Shown in pieces: positions 14,668 through 22,590 of a stretch of 25,209 nucleotides of DNA (positions are counted from its first letter, which is position 1; each line of letters starts with the position of its first letter). The stretch lies in the NCBI GenBank assembly GCA_947311125.1, contig CAMZKI010000127.1:1-25209 (forward strand). Reading direction: 5' to 3'. The translations under genes and the position numbers were made by a program. The notes beneath the pieces were generated by a model. It did not search any database. It was not told the DNA's origin and saw only the letters and a program-made list of their open reading frames with translations. The stretch comes from an uncultured Chlorobiota bacterium. Lineage in GTDB: Bacteria > Bacteroidota > Bacteroidia > Bacteroidales > JAADGE01.

Positions 14668-17600
14668 TTATTTAAGAATCAGAAGTTTTTCAAATTTTTC
14701 GGCAACTTCACCTGCGGGAGAACGCAGTTTTACTCTGTAAACATATACGCCTCTTCCTATACGATTTCCGAAATCATCAGTGCCGTCCCAGGCGAAAGGT
14801 CCTGCACGGTAACCGTCGGCAGTAAAACCAGCTTCGATAGTTTTTACCAATTTTCCGGAAACGGTAAAAATTTGGATAATGACATCTAAATCTTGTCCGG
14901 CTTGATTATGCTCGAACCAAAAATCGGTATGAGTGGTAAACGGGTTGGGATAGTTAAGCAACCTGTCAATTGATAAATTTTGTGTTTCGACAACTGTAAA
15001 GTCAAGATATTCTTCGGAAGAATTATTGTAAACGTCCCATGCTTTAAATTTTAATTTGTGGTTTCCCGGTTTTAAATCGAAAAGAAAATGTTCTACGGTT
15101 CCGCTCTTGTATGTATCTTCATCTGCTCTGTAATCTTCATTCATTACAATAATATTTTGAATATCATCGTCTAAGACAGCCGTTATATCATGCCCTATAC
15201 CGCCTGAAGCCGTATTTATACCGTGTTCGTCATATAGTTTTGCATAAATTCGCGGATTTGCATCTGTTATACCGCCTGAAACAAAGTTTTCGTCATTCAT
15301 ATACAGGTTAATTTCAGGTCCGGTATTGTCTTCTTCGTAATTATCAGAAATATCTCCTATAAGAAATTCATATCCGTAGCCTTTGGCATCGATAATGCCG
15401 TTATCTCCGTAGTAGCTTATTTTTCCGGTGTCGACACTTAAAATAATATCCTTGGGAACAATAAAGTTGAAAGAAAAATCTCCGTTTCTGACGGTGGCTT
15501 TGCCTTTGTAAACGACATTATTTCTGTTTTTATATGTAAAAATGCCGTTTTCGTCATTATTTAATGTGTTTACCGTCATTTCTTTGTCAAATACCGTAGG
15601 GTAAATAAACCCATTGAAATTTGTAAGTTTATTTCCGTTTATGTCGGTAACAATACCTTTAAAATTTGCTTTGCTTAGAGCTTTTAAAGTATCTGTTTCG
15701 GTAACCGGTTTTCCGTTAATTGAGGTTGTAATTATATTGTTTTCGTGTGCAAATCCTAACTTTAATGCGGGGTCGCCCATTAGAAAGAAAATTAATATAT
15801 CATTTGACGAATAATCTGTTTTTGTTTTTCTTATAATATCTCCTAATCTTACGTGTCTTCCGTTTTCAAAATTTTCAAAAACATTTCTGAAAAAATATGT
15901 TGATAATACTCCGTTAGAATAAATCCAAGCTATTCTGGCTGTTGAAAAAAGGGCTATTGCACCGCCTTGAGGGTTAAGAAACAGGTGTTCGCCGGCAGAT
16001 AAAAATTTATAATCATCAAAGCGTGTAAATTCACATGTAGCCGTAACAAAAAGAGGAAGTTTATTAAAATTTCTCCAACTGTTTATTTCACTTATTGTTA
16101 CAACTCGTTCGTGTGCCAGTCCTAATTCTCCTCCGTGCCCGGTGTAATTTATCAGTAAAGCTCCTTTTTGAACTCTGCTGTTAATTGCATTATTCACATC
16201 GGGATAACGTTCTCCTCCTGAAGTTGTATATTGTGTGTATGAGTCTAAATATATTTTTTCGATATTAAAGAAAGGATAATGTTCTTTAACATATTCGGCA
16301 TAGCTGTCGGCTTGTTGCATATGTATGTTATTATTTTCGTCATCAGCAATAAATGTTATTTGATTACGCCAGTCGCCGAAAGTTTCGGGGTTCAGGTAAT
16401 TATTAATTTTTGCAATGTAATTATCTGCTTCTTCCGGTGTTGAGACTATAATTCTGCCTATACCTATGTCTAATAATCCGGTAACGGAAGTTCCGGTATC
16501 TCCTTCGCCGTTATCAAGAAAACCGAAAAAATCATCGGTAACTAAAGAACTTCCTAAACTTACGGAATTGCTTTGCTGATATGTTATCATATAATTTCCG
16601 TTTATTCCTTCACCGCTTCGGTTATCGTAAGATCCGTCTCCGAACAGACATAAGTATCTTAAAGTGTCGCCGTTTTCGGCTCTGTCATAAACCATCTTTA
16701 CATAGTCCCTTATTGCTGAAAAATCAGGCATTCCGGATGAAAATTCATTGTAAACCTGCTGTGCTGTTACAACTTTTATATCCATATTATCTTGCCGGAC
16801 ATGAATGTCTTTCAACTGATTTGCCTGAACTGAAAAATCAGGGTTTGTAATTATTATCATTTCTGTTTTTCCCGAGGTTGCATGCAGGTTTTGGTTAGGG
16901 ACATCTTCAATATTTTCTAAATCAGGAACGAGAAAAGAAGTGTTGTCAAAGACAATAAATTCTCGAAGTATTTCTCCGGACAGTTTAAAAACTTGGGCAT
17001 TTCCCTGGAAAACAGTTGTGATTTTTTTAGGTTTCGTTTTATCGGAAATGTCCCAAACAGTAACATCACTCGGGGCATTTGTAAGAATATAATTTGATAT
17101 TTTACCTGTACCGTAGGTGTCTGAATTTCTGAAAAATAATTGTTCTCCCGTAAAGTTTAAATTACATTTTGCATTTATAAAAACATAGTCTAACCAGGCT
17201 TGGTCTGCAGGAGAAACCGGGTTAAAGTCTAATTTTACAGGTAGGTTGTTTCCGGCAGAAGGAATAAAGTTAAAAGAGGTAATTCCTACATCTGCAAAAT
17301 CATATTCCCCTATATAGCCGAAATTTATTGTTTGAGATTGATTACCTGCGGTAACCGTAAAGTTTGAGTTTGATGATGTTGATGCTGTTCTTACATATAC
17401 ATAAGAGTCTTCAGCCCTTAAACCCGGTAAAGAGAAATTGAATGTTTGACTTCTGTTTATATCAAAAGATTCTCCGAACATTCGCCTTCCCGTTTCTTCA
17501 ATATGGTAGTTGTCTTTTTCATGAACGGCATATGCGTTATAAGTTGTAACTGTTTGTGTTTCTGGCAGGTTGCTTGATGACTCAGTTTTAATTTCGTTAT

Positions 17601-18447
17601 TATAGCCGCTGTTATAATCATCGGTTAAAAAATAATAAGCATATTCTGAGTAAAAATGACGGACAGGAAAAAATCTGTTGTCAGTTTCGTCATAATCCCA
17701 CCTGTCAGGTCCTTGTCCGTAAAAATACACTGCATTATTTTTTATTAAAATATCATTTTCTGTTAAATCATCCGGTCTGTCTGCTCCTGCAATCATAGGC
17801 AGCCATCCGAAAGCATTTCCGAAGACTCGAATATTTTGAGGGTTATCGAAACCCATTGCCTTTAATTGGTCAAAAGTAATCTTATAGACTCCGCTGTTTT
17901 TTAATCTGATTTTTTTCCATGTGCCGCTGCTTAATACAGAACTTGTTTTATTTTTAGTTTTGCGAAATACTGATTGCTTTTTCTTGTTTTTTTTTGAAAT
18001 AACCATATCAAACTTGACCAGTTTGAAAATTTTACCTGATTCATTTCTGACCAGAGGCAAAAATTTAACTTGCAGATAAGGTGTCCCGCGGGCAATACTT
18101 ATTTGAGTTTCAATTTTAATATTATTTTTTATTTTGTCTAAATTCGGGATACCGTAAGTTTCGTCATCACTGCAGGCAATAAAGTTTGTGTTTTCAAGTT
18201 TTATCGTATAGTCATATCTTGAATTGAAAAAATGTTTTATATTTATATTTTCTGAATAATAAGGTAGTAAATCGGCATTGAAACTTGCTGCAAATTCAAA
18301 GTTCAAAGTTTTATATGTTGATGTTGTGTCACCTTTTATAAATTTTGAAGACCATTTTATTTCTCTTGTAAATGACTGAGAATATGAGCAGTAAAATGAG
18401 ATGAATAAAAAATAAGCTGTTATGGTGCCGGTTTTTAATAATTTCAT
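14668..18447 (-). CDS. porU: Type IX secretion system C-terminal-signal peptidase/sortase PorU
   Basis: A 1259-residue protein counted from the ATG at 18447. That start gives a clean signal peptide (MKLLKTG...CSYSQ); the longer frame from 18513 would overlap the divergent porP-like start. The centre is a gingipain-like C25 peptidase domain with catalytic H771 in NYTGHGGE and C805 in TATCEFTRF, spaced as in known PorU. The last ~95 residues are a T9SS-type C-terminal domain: NYPNPF, then WDGTDDFGNRIGRGVYVY and a final KLLILK. In T9SS, PorU removes the C-terminal signal of cargo at the outer surface and attaches cargo to anionic LPS. It belongs to the cell-surface attachment complex with PorV, PorQ and PorZ. 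The next gene on the other strand is porP-like, then gldJ. Confidence 0.95.
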   Translation of the reverse strand: MKLLKTGTITAYFLFISFYCSYSQSFTREIKWSSKFIKGDTTSTYKTLNFEFAASFNADLLPYYSENINIKHFFNSRYDYTIKLENTNFIACSDDETYGIPNLDKIKNNIKIETQISIARGTPYLQVKFLPLVRNESGKIFKLVKFDMVISKKNKKKQSVFRKTKNKTSSVLSSGTWKKIRLKNSGVYKITFDQLKAMGFDNPQNIRVFGNAFGWLPMIAGADRPDDLTENDILIKNNAVYFYGQGPDRWDYDETDNRFFPVRHFYSEYAYYFLTDDYNSGYNNEIKTESSSNLPETQTVTTYNAYAVHEKDNYHIEETGRRMFGESFDINRSQTFNFSLPGLRAEDSYVYVRTASTSSNSNFTVTAGNQSQTINFGYIGEYDFADVGITSFNFIPSAGNNLPVKLDFNPVSPADQAWLDYVFINAKCNLNFTGEQLFFRNSDTYGTGKISNYILTNAPSDVTVWDISDKTKPKKITTVFQGNAQVFKLSGEILREFIVFDNTSFLVPDLENIEDVPNQNLHATSGKTEMIIITNPDFSVQANQLKDIHVRQDNMDIKVVTAQQVYNEFSSGMPDFSAIRDYVKMVYDRAENGDTLRYLCLFGDGSYDNRSGEGINGNYMITYQQSNSVSLGSSLVTDDFFGFLDNGEGDTGTSVTGLLDIGIGRIIVSTPEEADNYIAKINNYLNPETFGDWRNQITFIADDENNNIHMQQADSYAEYVKEHYPFFNIEKIYLDSYTQYTTSGGERYPDVNNAINSRVQKGALLINYTGHGGELGLAHERVVTISEINSWRNFNKLPLFVTATCEFTRFDDYKFLSAGEHLFLNPQGGAIALFSTARIAWIYSNGVLSTYFFRNVFENFENGRHVRLGDIIRKTKTDYSSNDILIFFLMGDPALKLGFAHENNIITTSINGKPVTETDTLKALSKANFKGIVTDINGNKLTNFNGFIYPTVFDKEMTVNTLNNDENGIFTYKNRNNVVYKGKATVRNGDFSFNFIVPKDIILSVDTGKISYYGDNGIIDAKGYGYEFLIGDISDNYEEDNTGPEINLYMNDENFVSGGITDANPRIYAKLYDEHGINTASGGIGHDITAVLDDDIQNIIVMNEDYRADEDTYKSGTVEHFLFDLKPGNHKLKFKAWDVYNNSSEEYLDFTVVETQNLSIDRLLNYPNPFTTHTDFWFEHNQAGQDLDVIIQIFTVSGKLVKTIEAGFTADGYRAGPFAWDGTDDFGNRIGRGVYVYRVKLRSPAGEVAEKFEKLLILK

Positions 18448-18477
18448 AAAAGCAATCTGTTTCGCGTTAATTAAATT

Positions 18478-19452
18478 ATGTGCATATACATTGTTAATAG
18501 ATATAAATGTCAATTTTTAATATTGAGTATAAGCATATTTTTATTTTCTGAAATAATTAATGCTCAAAATTATAATTTCCCGGATCCTTATTCGGAAAAA
18601 ATAAATTTTAATCCTGCTTATTCAGGTTTAACAAATAATAATGAGTTCAATTTAAATTATTCAAAAAATTTTTTTTCAGACATTTATTCTGTTAGTTTTA
18701 ACAAATATTACGATAATTATAAAAGCAGTATAGGTTTTTTATTAATGAACAACAGATTTGGAAAAGGAACTTTAAATAATATAAATATTTCGGCAATTTA
18801 CGGATATAAGTTTAAAATTAATTACAGAAGTATTATAAATACTGCCGTTCAGGTAAGTTATCTGCAACAATCAGTAAGTTCTGAAGATTTGATTTTCAGC
18901 TCGCAAATAAATCCTGTATCAGGGATTATAAGTCCTAATACATCAGAGTATTTTCCCGTCCTGAGAACTTATGATTTTTCAGTCGGAACAGCGTATATAA
19001 GTAATAAATACCGAACAGGTTTAAGCGTACATCACATAGATAAAATATTCTTTAAAAATGAGAATTTTTATTCTAATCCTGAATTTACATTATTTTTCGG
19101 CAAGATTTTTTCAGTAAAAAAAATCGGAGCAAAAGAAAAAATATTGATTACACCTGAAGTTATTTACAGAACACAAAATAACTTTCATCAAATCATATAT
19201 TCTGTTCATGGAAATTATAACATTTTTTTAACAAGATTTTTCTTGAAACATAACCTAAATTTTAATACTTTTGAAGGTGTAATAACTCTTGGGGTGCAAC
19301 TGGTAAGATTAAGATTTACATATACTTACGGGGTTTATCTGACGAAGTATGTCAGTATTCCCGTAAGCACAAACGCAATAGCAATCAGATATAATTTCGG
19401 TAACGGAAAAAAAATAAATATCAAAAACACAATATATTGTTTAAATTTTTAG
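18478..19452 (+). CDS. PorP/SprF family type IX secretion outer-membrane protein
   Basis: A 324-residue protein with a signal peptide (about 1-29, ending SEIINA). The mature N-terminus carries the family pattern NFNPAYSGLTNNNEFNLNY, with repeated amphipathic strands (SFNKYYDNYKSSIGFLLMNNRFGKGTLNN, then INTAVQVSYLQQS) and a C-terminal strand that includes VSTNAIAIRYNFG. This fits a predicted beta-barrel. PorP/SprF proteins form outer-membrane sites of the T9SS rotor/stator apparatus or help secrete specific adhesins such as SprB. No SprB-like partner is in the window, so which of the two applies is unclear. It starts 30 bases from the divergent porU start and lies upstream of gldJ on the same strand. 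Confidence 0.85.
   Translation: MCIYIVNRYKCQFLILSISIFLFSEIINAQNYNFPDPYSEKINFNPAYSGLTNNNEFNLNYSKNFFSDIYSVSFNKYYDNYKSSIGFLLMNNRFGKGTLNNINISAIYGYKFKINYRSIINTAVQVSYLQQSVSSEDLIFSSQINPVSGIISPNTSEYFPVLRTYDFSVGTAYISNKYRTGLSVHHIDKIFFKNENFYSNPEFTLFFGKIFSVKKIGAKEKILITPEVIYRTQNNFHQIIYSVHGNYNIFLTRFFLKHNLNFNTFEGVITLGVQLVRLRFTYTYGVYLTKYVSIPVSTNAIAIRYNFGNGKKINIKNTIYCLNF
18565..18572 (-). promoter_or_regulatory. Low-confidence -7 box for porU inside the porP-like gene
   Basis: On the minus strand this reads TAATTTTG, matching TAnnTTTG, 117 bases upstream of the porU ATG. It lies inside the start of the divergent porP-like gene. No -33 TTG is seen at the right distance and AT-rich sequence gives chance matches. 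Confidence 0.2.
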
Positions 19453-19453
19453 T

Positions 19454-19461
19454 TATATTTG
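19454..19461 (+). promoter_or_regulatory. Candidate -7 promoter box for gldJ
   Basis: TATATTTG is a perfect match to TAnnTTTG in the 87-base gap between the porP-like stop and gldJ. It implies a 5' leader of about 70 bases. A TTG at 19437-19439 is 14 bases upstream, somewhat shorter than the usual 19-21-base spacer. Confidence 0.45.
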
Positions 19462-19539
19462 TGGTTCAAAACAGTGAAAAACAGGTTTTAAATTAAGATA
19501 CAGAACTCTTAATTAATTGAAATTAAAATTTACAAACTT

Positions 19540-21051
19540 ATGAAAATGAAATTCTTTTTTCCGATTGCTGCTATTACGGCAGTTGCATTTTTTTTAACTT
19601 CTTGCGGCGGAGGCAGCACAACAGGTAACGAGCAAATCGGAACCTATTCAACAACTACCGGATGGCAATATAATAATGCAGAAAACGGCGGATTTGAAGT
19701 TTCTACTTTTAATGAGCAAAAAACAGGTCCCGGCTTAGTATTTATAGAAGGCGGAGCTTTCCAGATGGGAAGAACAGAGCAGGATGTTATGTATTCTTGG
19801 AATAATATGCCGAGAAGAGTAACGGTATCATCATTTTATATGGATGAAACAGAAGTAAGAAATATTGATTATTTAGAATATTTACACTGGATAAGCAGAG
19901 TTTTTCAAGGAATGCCTGAAATTTACAAAGAAGCACTTCCGGATACATTGGCTTGGAGAAGAAGACTTGCATATAATGAGCCTTATGTTGAATATTATTT
20001 CAGGTCTCCAATGTACTATACATATCCTGTAGTAGGAGTAAACTGGATACAAGCAACCAAATATGCAGATTGGAGAACAGACCGTGTCAACGAACAAATT
20101 CTTGTAGATCAGGGAATATTAAGATTTAGTCCGGATGATCAAACAGGTGCCGATAACTTTAACACAGAAGCGTATCTTGCGGGGCAGTATGATATAGGTG
20201 TAGAGAGAGGGTTGCCTAATTTGAGCGGTGACGGCGAAAGAAACGTAAGAATGGAAGACGGAATCTTATTGCCGAAATATCAACTTCCTACTGAAGCCGA
20301 ATGGGAATATGCTGCTTTAGCATTAATAGGTAACTCAAAAGACTCTCCCGAGAGAATTTGGTCTGGCAGAATGTATCCTTGGAACGGGCACTATCTAAGA
20401 AAAGATACGAAAAAAGATCTCGGAAAATTTATGGCTAACTTTAAAAGAGGAAGAGGCGATATGATGGGTGTTGCAGGAGCCTTAAATGATAACGGCTCAA
20501 TAACGGTTCCCGTTGATTCTTACTGGCCTAATGATTTTGGCTTATACTGTATGGCAGGAAATGTTAATGAGTGGGTAAGAGATGTTTACAGAGCAAATTC
20601 ATCGCAAGATTATGATGATTTCAATCCTTTCAGGGGTAATATATTTATGGTAAAAGAAACAGACTCTGACGGTGCATTAGTAGAAAAAGACAGCACAGGT
20701 CATATAAAATATCGTGAAATGACTGACGAAGAAAGTGTGGGACGTCATAATTACAGAAGAGCTTATAATATTAACTACAAAGACGGAGACGTTCAATCAA
20801 GCGTTGTTGATGACTGGTTGGCAGAAGATGAACCGGGTTCTTCAAGAATGTATAAACAAGGAAACGAGAACGGTGTAGGTATGAGTTCTCTCGTTACCGA
20901 CCATTCAAGAGTTTATAAAGGAGGAGGATGGAGAGACAAAGCTTATTGGTTAAGCCCGGGAACAAGGAGATTTTTAGACGAAAAAGAATCAAGAGACGAT
21001 TTAGGCTTCAGATGTTCAATGATAAGACTCGGAAGTCCGGGAGGAAATTAA
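19540..21051 (+). CDS. gldJ: Gliding motility / T9SS lipoprotein GldJ
   Basis: A 503-residue lipoprotein. The signal peptide ends in the lipobox LTSC (C22). After a Gly/Ser/Thr-rich linker and the TGWQYNN stretch comes a SUMF1-type domain: FIEGGAFQMGR, RRVTVSSFYMDETEVRN, QLPTEAEWEYAA, CMAGNVNEWVRDV and a terminal RVYKGGGWRDKAYWLSPGTRRF...LGFRCSM. The catalytic cysteines of formylglycine-generating enzymes are missing from the terminal segment, as is normal for GldJ/GldK. GldJ is needed in Flavobacterium for gliding and stabilises GldK and other T9SS parts. Large inserts relative to the minimal SUMF1 fold (about 115-175 and 375-430) also fit GldJ. The gene lies between porU/porP and murF, the same neighbourhood as in Flavobacterium, and is followed by a strong terminator. 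Confidence 0.93.
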   Translation: MKMKFFFPIAAITAVAFFLTSCGGGSTTGNEQIGTYSTTTGWQYNNAENGGFEVSTFNEQKTGPGLVFIEGGAFQMGRTEQDVMYSWNNMPRRVTVSSFYMDETEVRNIDYLEYLHWISRVFQGMPEIYKEALPDTLAWRRRLAYNEPYVEYYFRSPMYYTYPVVGVNWIQATKYADWRTDRVNEQILVDQGILRFSPDDQTGADNFNTEAYLAGQYDIGVERGLPNLSGDGERNVRMEDGILLPKYQLPTEAEWEYAALALIGNSKDSPERIWSGRMYPWNGHYLRKDTKKDLGKFMANFKRGRGDMMGVAGALNDNGSITVPVDSYWPNDFGLYCMAGNVNEWVRDVYRANSSQDYDDFNPFRGNIFMVKETDSDGALVEKDSTGHIKYREMTDEESVGRHNYRRAYNINYKDGDVQSSVVDDWLAEDEPGSSRMYKQGNENGVGMSSLVTDHSRVYKGGGWRDKAYWLSPGTRRFLDEKESRDDLGFRCSMIRLGSPGGN

Positions 21052-21077
21052 TATGAAAGAATTATAATATAACACCA

Positions 21078-21110
21078 TAAAGGGCCTCTTATTTCAGAGG
21101 TCTTTTTTTA
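21078..21110 (+). terminator. Rho-independent terminator after gldJ
   Basis: The sequence GGCCTCT-TATTTC-AGAGGTC forms a 7-bp stem (one G-U pair) with a 6-base loop, directly followed by seven T residues. It starts about 30 bases after the gldJ stop. This is the clearest terminator in the window, and it separates gldJ from murF. Confidence 0.85.
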
Positions 21111-21116
21111 TATTTG
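21109..21116 (+). promoter_or_regulatory. Candidate -7 box for murF overlapping the gldJ terminator tail
   Basis: TATATTTG matches TAnnTTTG perfectly and directly follows the T-run of the gldJ terminator. It ends 8 bases before the ATG at 21125, so a transcript would begin only a few bases before that codon. The expected -33 position falls in the hairpin and has no TTG. Confidence 0.4.
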
Positions 21117-21124
21117 TGAAAAAA

Positions 21125-22447
21125 ATGAATATTGAAAAAATATATGAACTGTTTTTGAGGTATCCCAATATAACCACGGATAGTCGCAAAGTTCCGTCAA
21201 ACAGTATTTTTTGGGCATTGAGAGGAGATAATTTTAACGGAAATAAATTTGCCGAACAAGCCTTGGTATCCGGTGCAGAATATGCAATAATTGATGATAA
21301 AAATTACTTTATATCCGGAAAAACAATTTTGGTTGAAGACAGTTTAAAGGCTCTTCAAGAACTTGCTAATTATCACAGGAAGCAGTTAAATATACCTATT
21401 TTTGCTCTTACGGGAACAAACGGTAAAACAACAACGAAAGAACTTATTAAAGTAGTGCTGTCAACCAAGTATAAAGTTGCGGCAACAGAAGGTAATTTAA
21501 ATAATCATATAGGAGTACCCTTAACACTGCTGTCTTTTGATAAAAATACCGAAAAAGGAATTATCGAAATGGGAGCAAATCATATAGGTGAAATTAAATT
21601 ACTTTGTGAAATTGCAGAACCTGATTTCGGTCTTATTACAAATATAGGAAAAGCCCACCTTGAAGGTTTCGGCTCGTTTGAGGGTGTTATAAAAGCTAAG
21701 TCGGAATTATATGACAACATTGTTAAAAATGAAGGAGTAATATTTTGTAATTCGGACAATAATATTTTGAAAAAACTGGATAAAGGCAACAAAATAATTT
21801 TCTACGGAACTAAACCCGGAAATTATGTTGAAGGAAAACTCTTGTCTTCATTACCTTGCTTAAAAGTTGAAATAAAAATCTCAGACTCTGTTAAAATTCA
21901 AATAAATACGAACCTGACAGGAAAATATAACTTTGAGAATATATTGGCAGCTGCCTGTGTCGGTGTTTTTTTTAGTGTAAGTGCAGATGATATTAAAAAA
22001 GCTGTCGAAAATTATTATCCTGAAAATAATCGTTCGCAGTTGATTAAAAAGAAACACAATACCGTAATTCTGGATGCTTATAATGCCAACCCTTCAAGTA
22101 TGCGTGTATCAATTGAAAGTTTCTCCGAATTAGAAAATGAAAATAAAATAATAATACTCGGAGATATGTATGAACTCGGAAAATATTCTCAGGCGGAACA
22201 TAAAAAGATATTAAATTTTGGTAAAGAAAAAGTAACAAAAGATAAAAGCATAAAAGAAGTGTTGATATGCGGTAAGTATTTCGGCGAATCGTATATGTCC
22301 GATTATAAAGATTGTAATATTCTGTATTTTTCTGATACCGAAAATGTTAAAGAATATTTAAAAAGTAAAACATACGAAAATTTTATATTCTTAATAAAAG
22401 GCTCAAGAGCAATGAAGATGGAGAATGTTGCAGATTATATTAATTAA
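21125..22447 (+). CDS. murF: UDP-N-acetylmuramoyl-tripeptide--D-alanyl-D-alanine ligase
   Basis: A 440-residue cytoplasmic Mur ligase. It adds D-Ala-D-Ala to UDP-MurNAc-tripeptide with ATP, the last soluble step of peptidoglycan precursor synthesis. The N-terminal substrate domain contains TDSRKV and FWALRGDNFNG. The ATP P-loop is TGTNGKTTTKE (about 96-106), followed by EGNLNNHIGVPLTLL, the EMGANHIGEI motif and NIGKAHLEGFGS. The C-terminal domain has LDAYNANPSSM and LGDMYELG, both diagnostic for MurF among the Mur ligases. A GTG at 21116 could add three residues, but the -7 box overlaps it, so the ATG at 21125 is preferred. Placement after gldJ matches Flavobacterium gene order. Identification is confident. 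Confidence 0.96.
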   Translation: MNIEKIYELFLRYPNITTDSRKVPSNSIFWALRGDNFNGNKFAEQALVSGAEYAIIDDKNYFISGKTILVEDSLKALQELANYHRKQLNIPIFALTGTNGKTTTKELIKVVLSTKYKVAATEGNLNNHIGVPLTLLSFDKNTEKGIIEMGANHIGEIKLLCEIAEPDFGLITNIGKAHLEGFGSFEGVIKAKSELYDNIVKNEGVIFCNSDNNILKKLDKGNKIIFYGTKPGNYVEGKLLSSLPCLKVEIKISDSVKIQINTNLTGKYNFENILAAACVGVFFSVSADDIKKAVENYYPENNRSQLIKKKHNTVILDAYNANPSSMRVSIESFSELENENKIIILGDMYELGKYSQAEHKKILNFGKEKVTKDKSIKEVLICGKYFGESYMSDYKDCNILYFSDTENVKEYLKSKTYENFIFLIKGSRAMKMENVADYIN

Positions 22448-22517
22448 AAGATATATTTTTTATAAACGGAACAGTCTTTCACCGTATAAATTTTAAGTTA
22501 AAATAAAATATTACCGC

Positions 22518-22548
22518 TTGTAAAATATTAAGATAAAAACTATATTTA
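22518..22548 (+). promoter_or_regulatory. Candidate promoter (-33 and -7) for the SLC12-like transporter
   Basis: TTG at 22518-22520, a 20-base spacer, then TATATTTA at 22541-22548. The -7 box matches TAnnTTTG except the last base, and the spacing fits the Bacteroidota promoter. It predicts a leader of about 35 bases before the ATG at 22591. It is the only site here with both elements at the right distance. Confidence 0.5.
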
Positions 22549-22590
22549 CAGACTGTGATAAGAATATACTGTTTACCGTAAAATAAAAAA

